Origin: an uncultured Acidimicrobiales bacterium
GTDB lineage: Bacteria; Actinomycetota; Acidimicrobiia; Acidimicrobiales; SHLQ01
Direction: 5' to 3'
Length of the DNA: 64,000 nt
Assembly (NCBI GenBank): GCA_938041035.1
Contig: CALHYX010000035.1
Span: 1 to 64,000, forward strand
Made by a program: the position numbers and the translations under genes. This document shows, piece by piece, positions 19,266 to 26,620 of this stretch. Each line of letters opens with the position of its first letter. Positions within the stretch are counted from its first letter, which is position 1. Below the pieces are notes generated by a model. The model ran no database searches, was not told where the DNA came from, and was given only the letters and a program-made list of their open reading frames with translations.

Positions 19266-20417
19266 GTGACCGAGCGGGTTGATGCCGTCATCGTCGGCGG
19301 TGGGATCGCCGGGGTTTCGGCCGCGGCGTTCCTGGCGCCATCGATGACGGTTCGCCTGGTCGACATGGAGGCCACGCTCGCCCACCACACCACCGGCCGC
19401 TCCGCGGCGCAGTACATCGAGAACTACGGCTCCGAGACCATCCGCCGGCTCACCATCGCCGGGCGCCCGTTCTTCGAGAACCCGCCCGCCGAGCCGTTGT
19501 GGAGCCCGAGGTCGGCGATGATGGTCGGCCGCGCCGATCAACGGGATCGGGTTGAGGCCGCGGTGGCCGAGGGGCGCCGGCTCGTCGACTCGATTCGCCT
19601 ACTCGAAGCCGACGAGGTGCGCGAGATGTGCCCGGCCCTTCGGGAGGACTTTGCCGGTTGCGGCTCGCTCGAACCTGACGCCATGGATCTCGACGTCCAC
19701 GGCATCCACCAAACCTTTCTTCGCCAGGCCCGCGCCGACGGCGCCGTGATCAGCCCCGAGGTGGCGGTCACCGGTCTCCGCGCTCAACCCGGCGGGTGGC
19801 GGGTGACGACCACGGCCGGCGACATCGACGCGGCGGTCGTCGTGAACGCTTCCGGCGCCTGGGGTGATGTCGTCGCGGCGATGGCCGGCGTCGACCCGAT
19901 CGGCATCCGGCCACTGCGCCGCACGGCGTTCACCGTCGCCGTGCCCGAACGTTTCAACGGGGCCGGCTGGCCGCTGGTCCACGACATCGACGAGGCCTTC
20001 TACTTCAAACCGGAGGGGGTCGACCTGCTGTGTTCACCGGCCGACGAAACATTGTCGGAGCCCTGCGACGCCCGGCCCGAGGAAATCGACATCGCCCGGA
20101 CGATCGACCACCTGAACTCGGTGACGACGCTCGACATTCGTTCGGTACGGTCGTCGTGGGCCGGGTTGCGCACCTTCACCGTCGATCGCAATCCAGCGGT
20201 GGGCTTCGACCCCGACCATCCCGGCTTCTTCTGGCTGGTCGGCCAGGGGGGCTACGGCATCCAGACCGCCCCGGCGTTGGGGCAACTCTGCGCCGCTGAG
20301 ATCACCGGCGCCGACCTGCCCGCCGCATTCACCACCGAGGCCATGGGCGCGGCTATCGCCTCGATGGACCCGGCGCGCTTCCGTACCGCGACGGAGGCCA
20401 ACCGGTCCGGCGGTTAG
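19266..20417 (+). CDS. FAD-dependent oxidoreductase of the DAO (glycine/D-amino acid oxidase) family
   Basis: 383 residues with GTG start. N-terminal Rossmann motif VIVGGGIAGVSAAAFL binds FAD; a central FAD-binding strand AAVVVNASGAWGDVVA and a C-terminal WLVGQGGYGIQTAPALG complete the DAO pattern. Such enzymes oxidise amino acids or N-methylated amines; closest by motif (FADDH-type, as in D-arginine dehydrogenase). Its place after metY and serA suggests an amino-acid substrate (inference). It ends overlapping the convergent phosphoribosyltransferase gene by 4 bases. Confidence 0.85.
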   Translation: MTERVDAVIVGGGIAGVSAAAFLAPSMTVRLVDMEATLAHHTTGRSAAQYIENYGSETIRRLTIAGRPFFENPPAEPLWSPRSAMMVGRADQRDRVEAAVAEGRRLVDSIRLLEADEVREMCPALREDFAGCGSLEPDAMDLDVHGIHQTFLRQARADGAVISPEVAVTGLRAQPGGWRVTTTAGDIDAAVVVNASGAWGDVVAAMAGVDPIGIRPLRRTAFTVAVPERFNGAGWPLVHDIDEAFYFKPEGVDLLCSPADETLSEPCDARPEEIDIARTIDHLNSVTTLDIRSVRSSWAGLRTFTVDRNPAVGFDPDHPGFFWLVGQGGYGIQTAPALGQLCAAEITGADLPAAFTTEAMGAAIASMDPARFRTATEANRSGG

Positions 20418-20935
20418 GCGTCGACCACCCGGTGGGCGGCCTCGGCGAGATCGACTACCGGCGGTTCGGTCGACCACGGGAACTCGATCCAGTCGTCGGT
20501 GCGCTTCCACACGTACTCGCACTTCACGAGTGACTGCGATTTCTCGTACAGCACCGCGCTGCGGACTTCGCCGACCTTGCCGTCACAGTGATTGACCACC
20601 AGCTCGATCGTCTTGCCGGTGTCGGCAACATCGTCGGCGATGAGAATGCGCTTGTCCTCGAGGTCGACCAGGTCGAGGTACGGCGGCAACATGACCGGCA
20701 TCTCCAGCCGCTCATCAACGCCGGTGTAGAACTCGACGTTCATGACGTAGAGGTTCTTGACGGCGAGGGCGTAGCCCAGCGAGCCGGCCACGAAGAGGCC
20801 CCCTCGGGCGACGGCCAGAATGAGGTCGGGACGGAAGCCGTCGTCGGCCACCATGGTCGCCAACTCCCGCACCGCGGTGCCGTAGCGGGACCAGTCCAGG
20901 TTTTCACGAACGGTGTCAGCCGAGGGTTCTGCCAT
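20414..20935 (-). CDS. Phosphoribosyltransferase (purine/xanthine-type)
   Basis: About 173 residues from ATG 20935 (MAEPSADTV); an in-frame GTG at 20956 would add seven residues. The PRPP-binding loop ILIADDVADTGKTIELV near residue 95 is diagnostic, with ILAVARGGLFVAG forming the PPi loop. The C-terminal KRTDDWIEFPW is typical of Gpt-like xanthine or hypoxanthine phosphoribosyltransferases. It converts a nucleobase plus PRPP to a nucleotide; exact base uncertain. It is divergent from a cytosine deaminase gene, consistent with nucleobase salvage. Confidence 0.85.
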   Translation of the reverse strand: MAEPSADTVRENLDWSRYGTAVRELATMVADDGFRPDLILAVARGGLFVAGSLGYALAVKNLYVMNVEFYTGVDERLEMPVMLPPYLDLVDLEDKRILIADDVADTGKTIELVVNHCDGKVGEVRSAVLYEKSQSLVKCEYVWKRTDDWIEFPWSTEPPVVDLAEAAHRVVDA

Positions 20936-21043
20936 CCGTCGAACGTAGCGCGGCACAACCGCCGCTGCTGAAGCGTGCGGGCGCCGACCGGTGGACGCTC
21001 ACAGACTCCTGTTCGGGGGCTCGGCGCCTGCCAAGATGGCGTC

Positions 21044-21508
21044 ATGGGCCCACCCGAAACCCCACCGCCACCCGACCCGTTCCTCGACGCCGCGATCGCC
21101 GAAGCCGAGACCGGGTTGGCCGAAGGAGGGATTCCGATCGGATCGGTTCTGGTGATCGACGGCGAGATCGTGGGCCGAGGTCACAACCGCCGGGTCCAGA
21201 ACGGCAGCCCGGTCCTGCACGCCGAGATGGATGCGCTCGAAAACGCCGGTCGGCTCTCGGCAGCCGACTACCGCCGTTCGGTGCTCTATTCGACCCTGTC
21301 GCCCTGCGACATGTGCAGCGGCGCCGCCCTGCTGTATGAGATTCCCCGCATCATCGTGGGCGAGAACCAGACCTTTCAGGGCCCCGAGGATTATGTGCGG
21401 GCGCGCGGCGTCGAGCTCGACGTGCGCCACGATGCCCGCTGCATCTCGCTGATGACCGAGTTCATCGCCGCCCGACCCGAGCTGTGGAACGAGGACATCG
21501 GCGAATAG
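21044..21508 (+). CDS. Cytosine deaminase, fungal Fcy1-like type
   Basis: 154 residues from ATG 21044 (an upstream in-frame extension is not conserved-looking). Zinc site: His59 and the proton shuttle Glu61 in LHAEMDALENAGR, plus Cys88 and Cys91 in TLSPCDMCSGA. Unlike tRNA adenosine deaminases or CMP deaminases it keeps the features of yeast Fcy1: the IIVGEN.TFQGPEDYV segment and the C-terminal lid ELWNEDIGE, matching the yeast ending. It should deaminate cytosine to uracil. Most bacterial cytosine deaminases are of the unrelated CodA amidohydrolase type. It abuts the convergent VanZ gene. Confidence 0.85.
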   Translation: MGPPETPPPPDPFLDAAIAEAETGLAEGGIPIGSVLVIDGEIVGRGHNRRVQNGSPVLHAEMDALENAGRLSAADYRRSVLYSTLSPCDMCSGAALLYEIPRIIVGENQTFQGPEDYVRARGVELDVRHDARCISLMTEFIAARPELWNEDIGE

Positions 21509-21509
21509 A

Positions 21510-22715
21510 TCACGGTTCGAAGCGGTCCCGCGCGATCCCGACCGCGACACCCGCGTGACCAATCGTTCCGGCGAACGGCCGGGTGCCGGTGATCTCGTTG
21601 CCGAACAACAACCGGTACTCCGGTGCCCAAAACGACAGGTCGAAATCTCGTTCCACCCGACGTAGCGCCTCGCCGTCGACGTAGATGATCATCTCCTCCG
21701 CGGTCACCGAGACGCCGAGCAACACCGACTCCTCGCCGCCGAAGACCCCGTCGACGATCTCTTCGTACACCTCGTCCGTGGCCCGTCCGGCGCGCACGCG
21801 AACGCTGAGGGCGGTGCCCTCCTGACCCATTTGGAAGTTGATCTCCTGCGACAACACTCCGCGGGAGATGGCCAGAATGCGCGCCGGGCCGGTCTGGGTG
21901 ACGTCGCTGGGGCGAACCTGCACCCATGCACTCATCTCGTTGGTTGCGACCATTGCGGCGGTCATGGGCAGCGATCGATCGGTCGCGAGTAACGAGTCGG
22001 TGGTGCCGTCGAACCGCACCCCGTCGCCGCTGACGGCGACCGCGCCGGCATCGAGCGCCACGATGGCGACGTCGGAACGCGAGGTCGGCAGGCAGAGCGG
22101 GTCCAGTGTCGCGAGGTCAACCATCGCGGTGAAGTCGATTTCGAGCCTCGCCGGGTCTTCGGTGTCGGCGCGGTACTCGCAGAGCGCTTCGTCGAGTTGT
22201 CGTTCGATGCGGCTGTCGGTGCGCTCCGCCTGCGCCTCGGGCCGATACACCACCACGATGGCTGCCGTCGCCACCACGGCCGACAGAACGAAGGCGGCGA
22301 TTCCCGTGACGATGGCGCGGTCCGACGCCACCAGGGTTGCGAGTAACACCGCGGCGATGCCGATCGCGATGCCGAGAACGTCGAGCCCAAGATCGCTCCA
22401 GGTCACCGTGCGGCCGTCCGTGCCGAACTGCAGGAGCTCGACCCCGACGCTGATCACCAGGGCTATCGCCGCCGCGGTTGCGATCGAACGCCCGGATCGA
22501 AGCGGGGAGAAGAACGCGTGCACGACCAGTACGAGCACAAAGCTCACCAGCACGTGGGCCGGGCCCTCGAGTCGGTCGATGTCGAGGCCCCAGAACTCGG
22601 GCAATCGTTGGATGACCGACAAATACGTGAGACAACCGAGCCACAGCACGGCCGCGAGCGCCAGGAGGCGACGCCGGCCGACCACTGGTTGTTCCGAGGA
22701 CGCCATCCTCCTCAT
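21510..22715 (-). CDS. VanZ-like membrane protein fused to a LamG/concanavalin-like domain
   Basis: 401 residues. Residues about 15-160 contain five or so membrane helices with the VanZ pattern: RLPEFWGLDIDRLEGPAHVLVSF, then SVGVELLQFGTDGRTVTWSDLGLDVLGIAIG. After a further helix (VLSAVVATAAIVVVYR) the remaining 220 residues form a predicted extracytoplasmic beta-sandwich of the LamG type (FDGTTDSLLATDRSLPMT..., MSAWVQVRPSD, EEMIIYVDGEALRRVERDFDLSFW, RLLFGNEITGTRPFAGTIGHAGV). The lectin part suggests glycan binding at the cell surface (inference). The start is 1 base from a perfect palindrome at 22716-22732. Confidence 0.8.
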   Translation of the reverse strand: MRRMASSEQPVVGRRRLLALAAVLWLGCLTYLSVIQRLPEFWGLDIDRLEGPAHVLVSFVLVLVVHAFFSPLRSGRSIATAAAIALVISVGVELLQFGTDGRTVTWSDLGLDVLGIAIGIAAVLLATLVASDRAIVTGIAAFVLSAVVATAAIVVVYRPEAQAERTDSRIERQLDEALCEYRADTEDPARLEIDFTAMVDLATLDPLCLPTSRSDVAIVALDAGAVAVSGDGVRFDGTTDSLLATDRSLPMTAAMVATNEMSAWVQVRPSDVTQTGPARILAISRGVLSQEINFQMGQEGTALSVRVRAGRATDEVYEEIVDGVFGGEESVLLGVSVTAEEMIIYVDGEALRRVERDFDLSFWAPEYRLLFGNEITGTRPFAGTIGHAGVAVGIARDRFEP

Positions 22716-22732
22716 GGTGGCGCATCGCCACC
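22716..22732. promoter_or_regulatory. Perfect 17-bp palindrome GGTGGCG-CAT-CGCCACC
   Basis: Seven-base arms around CAT, immediately upstream of the VanZ-lectin start on the minus strand, so it would be a hairpin at the ribosome-entry region or an operator. It shares the 112-base divergent spacer with a second palindrome at 22749. Confidence 0.5.
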
Positions 22733-22748
22733 GATTACCCCGAGCCGC

Positions 22749-22761
22749 GTGACTGAGTCAC
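22749..22761. promoter_or_regulatory. Palindrome GTGACT-G-AGTCAC in divergent spacer
   Basis: Perfect 6-base arms around one G, roughly midway between the VanZ-lectin gene and the Pro/Ala-rich protein gene. Position suits a regulator site acting on both; no regulator gene is adjacent. Confidence 0.4.
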
Positions 22762-22827
22762 TTGGCCCATAGTTATAGGCAGCCGGAGAACGATACCTTT
22801 GGCCGAGAGGCACTTTTCGGAGAACGA

Positions 22828-24189
22828 ATGATCCAAGTAATCGGCGTACTGATCGCCGTCATCGTGATCGGAGCCCTGTGGTACTTCATGAGCCACGGTT
22901 CCCCGCACCTGCCCGAGGGCTTGATGCGCATGATCGTCCGGCGACGGCGCAAGACCCAGGAGCGCCCGTTCGCGCCTGAGGTCATCCGCGCCGATGGCGC
23001 CGAAGGGGCACCGCGGGTCATCCGGGGCGCACCGCTGACCCCGGCCGCCAAACCCAACCCGCCCGTTTTGGCCGACACGCCTGCACCGGCTCAGCTTCAG
23101 GAACCAGCTCCGACGCCAGCGCCGCCGATCGCCCCGGTCGCCGCTCCGCAGCCGGTCGTCGCCGAGGCACCCACCGCGCAGCCGGCCCCGGCCGAGGTCG
23201 CCGAACCGATCGCCCCGGTCGCCACTCCAGCACCCCTGGAGGCGCCCGCGCCGATCGAAGAACCGCCGGTAATCGAAGAACCAGCGGTAATCGAAGAACC
23301 AGCGGTGATCGAGGTGCCCGCCGCCGCCGAACCGGCCGAACCGGTCGTCACCCCACCACCGGCCGCCGCCGCACCCGTCGTCGCCACTGCGCCCGTCGAC
23401 CCGACCGCCGCCGAGCCGGTTGCTCCCGCGGTTCCCGAAGTGACCGCGCCCGAAACCGCCGGGCCCGAGATCGTGGCACCACCGGCGCCGACCACAACCC
23501 CGGCGGTGGCCGAGACCGCCGCTTCGGCTGACGACGTCACCGCGGAACCGACTCCGGAAGCCGACAGCACCGAGTGGAGCCTCACCGGCACCGACGGCGA
23601 CGGCGCACCTGCGGCGCCGACAACGCCCAAGACATCGCGGCTCGCCGTGATCGCCGGCGAAGGCCAACCCAACACCGTCAGCGCACCTCGGCTCGAGCTC
23701 GTCGGCGAAGCCGCCGCCCCCGCGCCGGCGTTCGCTCCCCTACCGACGGCACCGCCGGCACCGCCCACGGCCGATGCCGCACCGGCGGCGTTCGCACCCG
23801 CTGCCGCTGCTCCGGCGCCGGCACCGGAAGCCCCGGTTGCCCCACCGGCGTCCGACCTCGCCGCCGAACTCGGTCTCGTGGCCCAACCCGAAAACGCCAT
23901 GGTCGTCATCGACCTGGAGGGCGCGCAGCGGACCCGGGTCATGCACGGACTGCACGACCTGTTGAAGGCCGACTGGATCGCCAACATCGAGATGGCCCCC
24001 GCAATCGACGGATCCGGCGTCGACCGGCTCCTGGTCACCGTCGCCCATGACCGGCGTCAGGAAGCGTTGCGCCGTTCGATCAGCTCCCTGGTGCGCGGCG
24101 GGTTCCGAATCGAATCCACCGCCCCCAACGACACGAGGCTGAGCGGCCCCGACGACAACACCGCTCGTGCCGTCATCATCGGCGGTTAG
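22828..24189 (+). CDS. Pro/Ala-rich single-pass membrane protein with conserved C-terminal domain
   Basis: 453 residues from ATG 22828 (MIQVIGVLIAVIVIGALWYF), which has GGAGA 6 bases upstream; an earlier in-frame start at 22762 lacks this. One N-terminal membrane helix, a basic patch (RMIVRRRRKTQ), then about 290 residues dominated by Pro, Ala, Glu and Val including a hexapeptide run PAVIEE repeated three times at 23253-23312. The last 80 residues (NAMVVIDLEGAQRTRVMHGLHDLLKADW...) look like a folded alpha/beta domain. Function not recognised; the architecture suggests a domain held away from the membrane by an extended linker. Confidence 0.75.
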   Translation: MIQVIGVLIAVIVIGALWYFMSHGSPHLPEGLMRMIVRRRRKTQERPFAPEVIRADGAEGAPRVIRGAPLTPAAKPNPPVLADTPAPAQLQEPAPTPAPPIAPVAAPQPVVAEAPTAQPAPAEVAEPIAPVATPAPLEAPAPIEEPPVIEEPAVIEEPAVIEVPAAAEPAEPVVTPPPAAAAPVVATAPVDPTAAEPVAPAVPEVTAPETAGPEIVAPPAPTTTPAVAETAASADDVTAEPTPEADSTEWSLTGTDGDGAPAAPTTPKTSRLAVIAGEGQPNTVSAPRLELVGEAAAPAPAFAPLPTAPPAPPTADAAPAAFAPAAAAPAPAPEAPVAPPASDLAAELGLVAQPENAMVVIDLEGAQRTRVMHGLHDLLKADWIANIEMAPAIDGSGVDRLLVTVAHDRRQEALRRSISSLVRGGFRIESTAPNDTRLSGPDDNTARAVIIGG

Positions 24190-24233
24190 GTTCCTCACCA
24201 CCCGCTGAGGTCAAGACTCGCGCCGGGCTTCGA

Positions 24234-24836
24234 TCAGACGTTGCCCCGCTCTGCTGCAATCGTCGTGGAGTCGCCGTGACCGGTGTGCACGACGGTGGCA
24301 TCGGGGAGCACCAGCAACTTCTCGGTGATGCTCTCGACCAACAGTTCGTGGCTGCTGAACGACCGCCCGGTGGCGCCCGGACCTCCGTGAAAGAGGGTGT
24401 CGCCGCTGAACAACAGCCGCTCGCTCGGCACGTGCAGGCAACACCCGCCCGGACTGTGGCCGGGCGTGTGCAGAATCGACACATCGAGGCCTCCAACCGA
24501 GATGGTGCCCCCATCGGCGAGGTGATCGTCGACCCGACGGTCGGGGTACACGACCTCCCACAACATGGCGTCGTCCGGGTGCAGCCAGATCGGGGCGTCG
24601 ACCTCCTCGGCCAGTTCGGCCGCGGCGTTGATGTGGTCGTTGTGGGCGTGGGTGCACACGATTGCTTTGACCTTGCGGCCGGCGACGCCCTCGATGATCG
24701 CCTGGGCGTTGTGGGCGGCGTCGACGATGATGACCTCGCGATCGTCACCGACCAGCCAAATGTTGTTGTCGACGTCGAAATCCTCGCCGTCGAGGGAGAA
24801 GATTCCGCTGGTGATGACGTGGTCGACGCGGCTCAC
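24234..24836 (-). CDS. Metallo-beta-lactamase-fold hydrolase partner of the mycothiol-type dehydrogenase
   Basis: 200 residues from GTG 24836, which overlaps the dehydrogenase stop codon by 4 bases (GTGA); the longer frame upstream is only an overlap with that gene. The zinc motif THAHNDH lies at residues 62-68, with further ligands in [16 protein letters not shown] and HTGHGDST. Glyoxalase II-like length. In mycobacteria an MBL-fold gene sits next to mscR (Rv2259-Rv2260), so a role in hydrolysing S-formylmycothiol or a related thioester is likely; this is inferred from context. Confidence 0.88.
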   Translation of the reverse strand: MSRVDHVITSGIFSLDGEDFDVDNNIWLVGDDREVIIVDAAHNAQAIIEGVAGRKVKAIVCTHAHNDHINAAAELAEEVDAPIWLHPDDAMLWEVVYPDRRVDDHLADGGTISVGGLDVSILHTPGHSPGGCCLHVPSERLLFSGDTLFHGGPGATGRSFSSHELLVESITEKLLVLPDATVVHTGHGDSTTIAAERGNV

Positions 24837-25915
24837 AGCACCACCACCGAGCGCAGCACCTCGCCGGCCTCCATCCGGTGGAACGCCTCCTCGACATCTT
24901 CGAGGTTGATCGTTTCGGTCACGAAGCGCTCGAGGTCGAGTCGGCCCTGAAGATACAGGTCGATCAGCATCGGGAAGTCCCGCGAGGGCAGGCAGTCGCC
25001 GTACCACGACGACTTGAGCGCTCCGCCGCGACCGAATACGTCGATCAACGGCAGCTCAATCTTCATCTCCGGATTTGGCACTCCGACGAGGACCACGGTT
25101 CCGGCGAGATCCCGGGCATAGAACGCCTGCTCGTAGGTCTGGGGCAGACCGACCGCTTCGATGACGACGTCGGCGCCGTCGCCGTTGGTGATTTCGCGAA
25201 TCCGTTCGACGACGTCTTCGCTACTTGCGTTGACCGTGTGGGTGGCGCCGAACTCCTTGGCCCATTCCAGCTTCTTGTCGTCGAGGTCGACGGCGATGAT
25301 GGTGTGCGCACCGGCCAGGTTCGCCCCGGCGATGGCCGCATCGCCCACGCCACCGCATCCGAGCACGGCAACGGAGTCGCCCCGGCCGACCTCGCCGGTG
25401 TTCATCGCCGCGCCGAGTCCGGCCATCACGCCACAGCCGATCAGGCCGGCGACCTCGGGTTTGGCGTCGGGGCTGACCTTCGTGCACTGACCGGCGTGGA
25501 CCAGCGTCTTTTGGGCGAAGGCGCCAATGCCGAGTGCCGGGCTGAGTTCCTGCCCGTCGAGGGTCATCTTCTGGGTGGCGTTGTGGGTGGCGAAGCAGCG
25601 ATGGGGGCGGCCCCGGCGACAGGAGCGGCACTCGCCACAGACGGCCCGCCAGTTCAAGATGACGAAGTCGCCGGGAGCCACCTCGGTGACCCCGTCGCCC
25701 ACCGACTCGACGATGCCCGCGGCCTCGTGACCGAGCAGGAAGGGGAACTCGTCGTTGATCGCACCCTCGCGGTAGTGCAGGTCGGTGTGGCACACGCCGC
25801 AGGCCTGCACCTTCACGAGGGCTTCACCGGGACCCGGGTCGGGTACATCGATGGTCTCGATGGTTACCGGCTCGCCTTTGGCCTTGGCCACGACCGCTCG
25901 AACTTTGTGACCCAT
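24833..25915 (-). CDS. S-(hydroxymethyl)mycothiol dehydrogenase, zinc alcohol dehydrogenase family
   Basis: 360 residues. Catalytic zinc ligands in [13 protein letters not shown] and GHEAAG, structural zinc cysteines in [18 protein letters not shown]-binding [12 protein letters not shown] near residue 190 and [11 protein letters not shown]. The pattern matches MscR, the mycothiol-dependent formaldehyde dehydrogenase of actinobacteria, better than generic alcohol dehydrogenases (the [14 protein letters not shown] and [15 protein letters not shown] stretches). It oxidises the formaldehyde-mycothiol adduct with NAD. Coupled to the MBL-fold gene by a 4-base overlap, forming a two-gene detoxification unit. 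Assumes the organism makes mycothiol; no mycothiol synthesis gene is in the window. Confidence 0.85.
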   Translation of the reverse strand: MGHKVRAVVAKAKGEPVTIETIDVPDPGPGEALVKVQACGVCHTDLHYREGAINDEFPFLLGHEAAGIVESVGDGVTEVAPGDFVILNWRAVCGECRSCRRGRPHRCFATHNATQKMTLDGQELSPALGIGAFAQKTLVHAGQCTKVSPDAKPEVAGLIGCGVMAGLGAAMNTGEVGRGDSVAVLGCGGVGDAAIAGANLAGAHTIIAVDLDDKKLEWAKEFGATHTVNASSEDVVERIREITNGDGADVVIEAVGLPQTYEQAFYARDLAGTVVLVGVPNPEMKIELPLIDVFGRGGALKSSWYGDCLPSRDFPMLIDLYLQGRLDLERFVTETINLEDVEEAFHRMEAGEVLRSVVVL

Positions 25916-25990
25916 GAGGGCCCCCTCTCTCGTGTACGTCAGATCTCGCCGTGGGCGGGGGCGACGCGGCCCCTTCGGCGATCCCCGACC

Positions 25991-26569
25991 CTACCCGGGA
26001 GCGGGGACCTCGATCGTCACTCCACCCCACCCCGACACCTGATCCCGGCCCTGCACGGTGATCACCGAGACGTCGTCGGGGATCTCCACACCGCTGAGCG
26101 ACCGGGTGAACGGCTGCTCACTCTGGTGATCGTGCGCGAGCTCCCGAATACCCAACTCGTTGCCGTCTTCGTCGAGCAACCGCCACGCGTCGGCATAACG
26201 CTCGGGCGTGTCGTAGGGCGAGGACAAGGTAACCGACACCGTCCAGGTGCCGTCCCCGGATTCGGTGAACTCGGCGTTGAGTACGTCCGGGTACAGCTCC
26301 GGCTCGTCGCCCGACTCAGCAGGAGCACCGTCGCCGTCCCCATCGCCGTCGCTCGCGTCATCCTCCGCCGCGGCCGGTTCGGTGGGGGCGGGTGCCTCCG
26401 ACGAGGTGGCCCCGTCGGCCGGCGTCGGGGTGGGCACCGAGGATTCGGGTGCCGACCCGGACGGGGCCGCGGCGTCGGAGCCGCAGGCGGCGAATACGAG
26501 CACCATTGCAGCCGCCATCACGAACAGCGAGGCGGCCGGGGTGAGAGTCAAACGTCGGTCGGAGCGCAT
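25991..26569 (-). CDS. Putative lipoprotein with acidic linker
   Basis: 192 residues. The N-terminus has charged residues, a hydrophobic stretch (SLFVMAAAMVLVFAAC) and a lipobox-like FAAC with lipidation Cys near residue 30, then a Ser/Pro/Ala/Glu/Asp-rich linker with a DGDGDGDG run. The C-terminal 95 residues (ELYPDVLNAEFTESGDGTWTVSVTLSSPYDTPERYADAWRLL...) look like a beta-sandwich domain of unknown function. It follows the M23 hydrolase by 51 bases in the same direction, so may act with it in the envelope. Confidence 0.8.
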   Translation of the reverse strand: MRSDRRLTLTPAASLFVMAAAMVLVFAACGSDAAAPSGSAPESSVPTPTPADGATSSEAPAPTEPAAAEDDASDGDGDGDGAPAESGDEPELYPDVLNAEFTESGDGTWTVSVTLSSPYDTPERYADAWRLLDEDGNELGIRELAHDHQSEQPFTRSLSGVEIPDDVSVITVQGRDQVSGWGGVTIEVPAPG

Positions 26570-26620
26570 CGCCCCACGGTACTGAGCGAACGGCGCCTAC
26601 CGCAGGCGCCCGCCGGGGGT

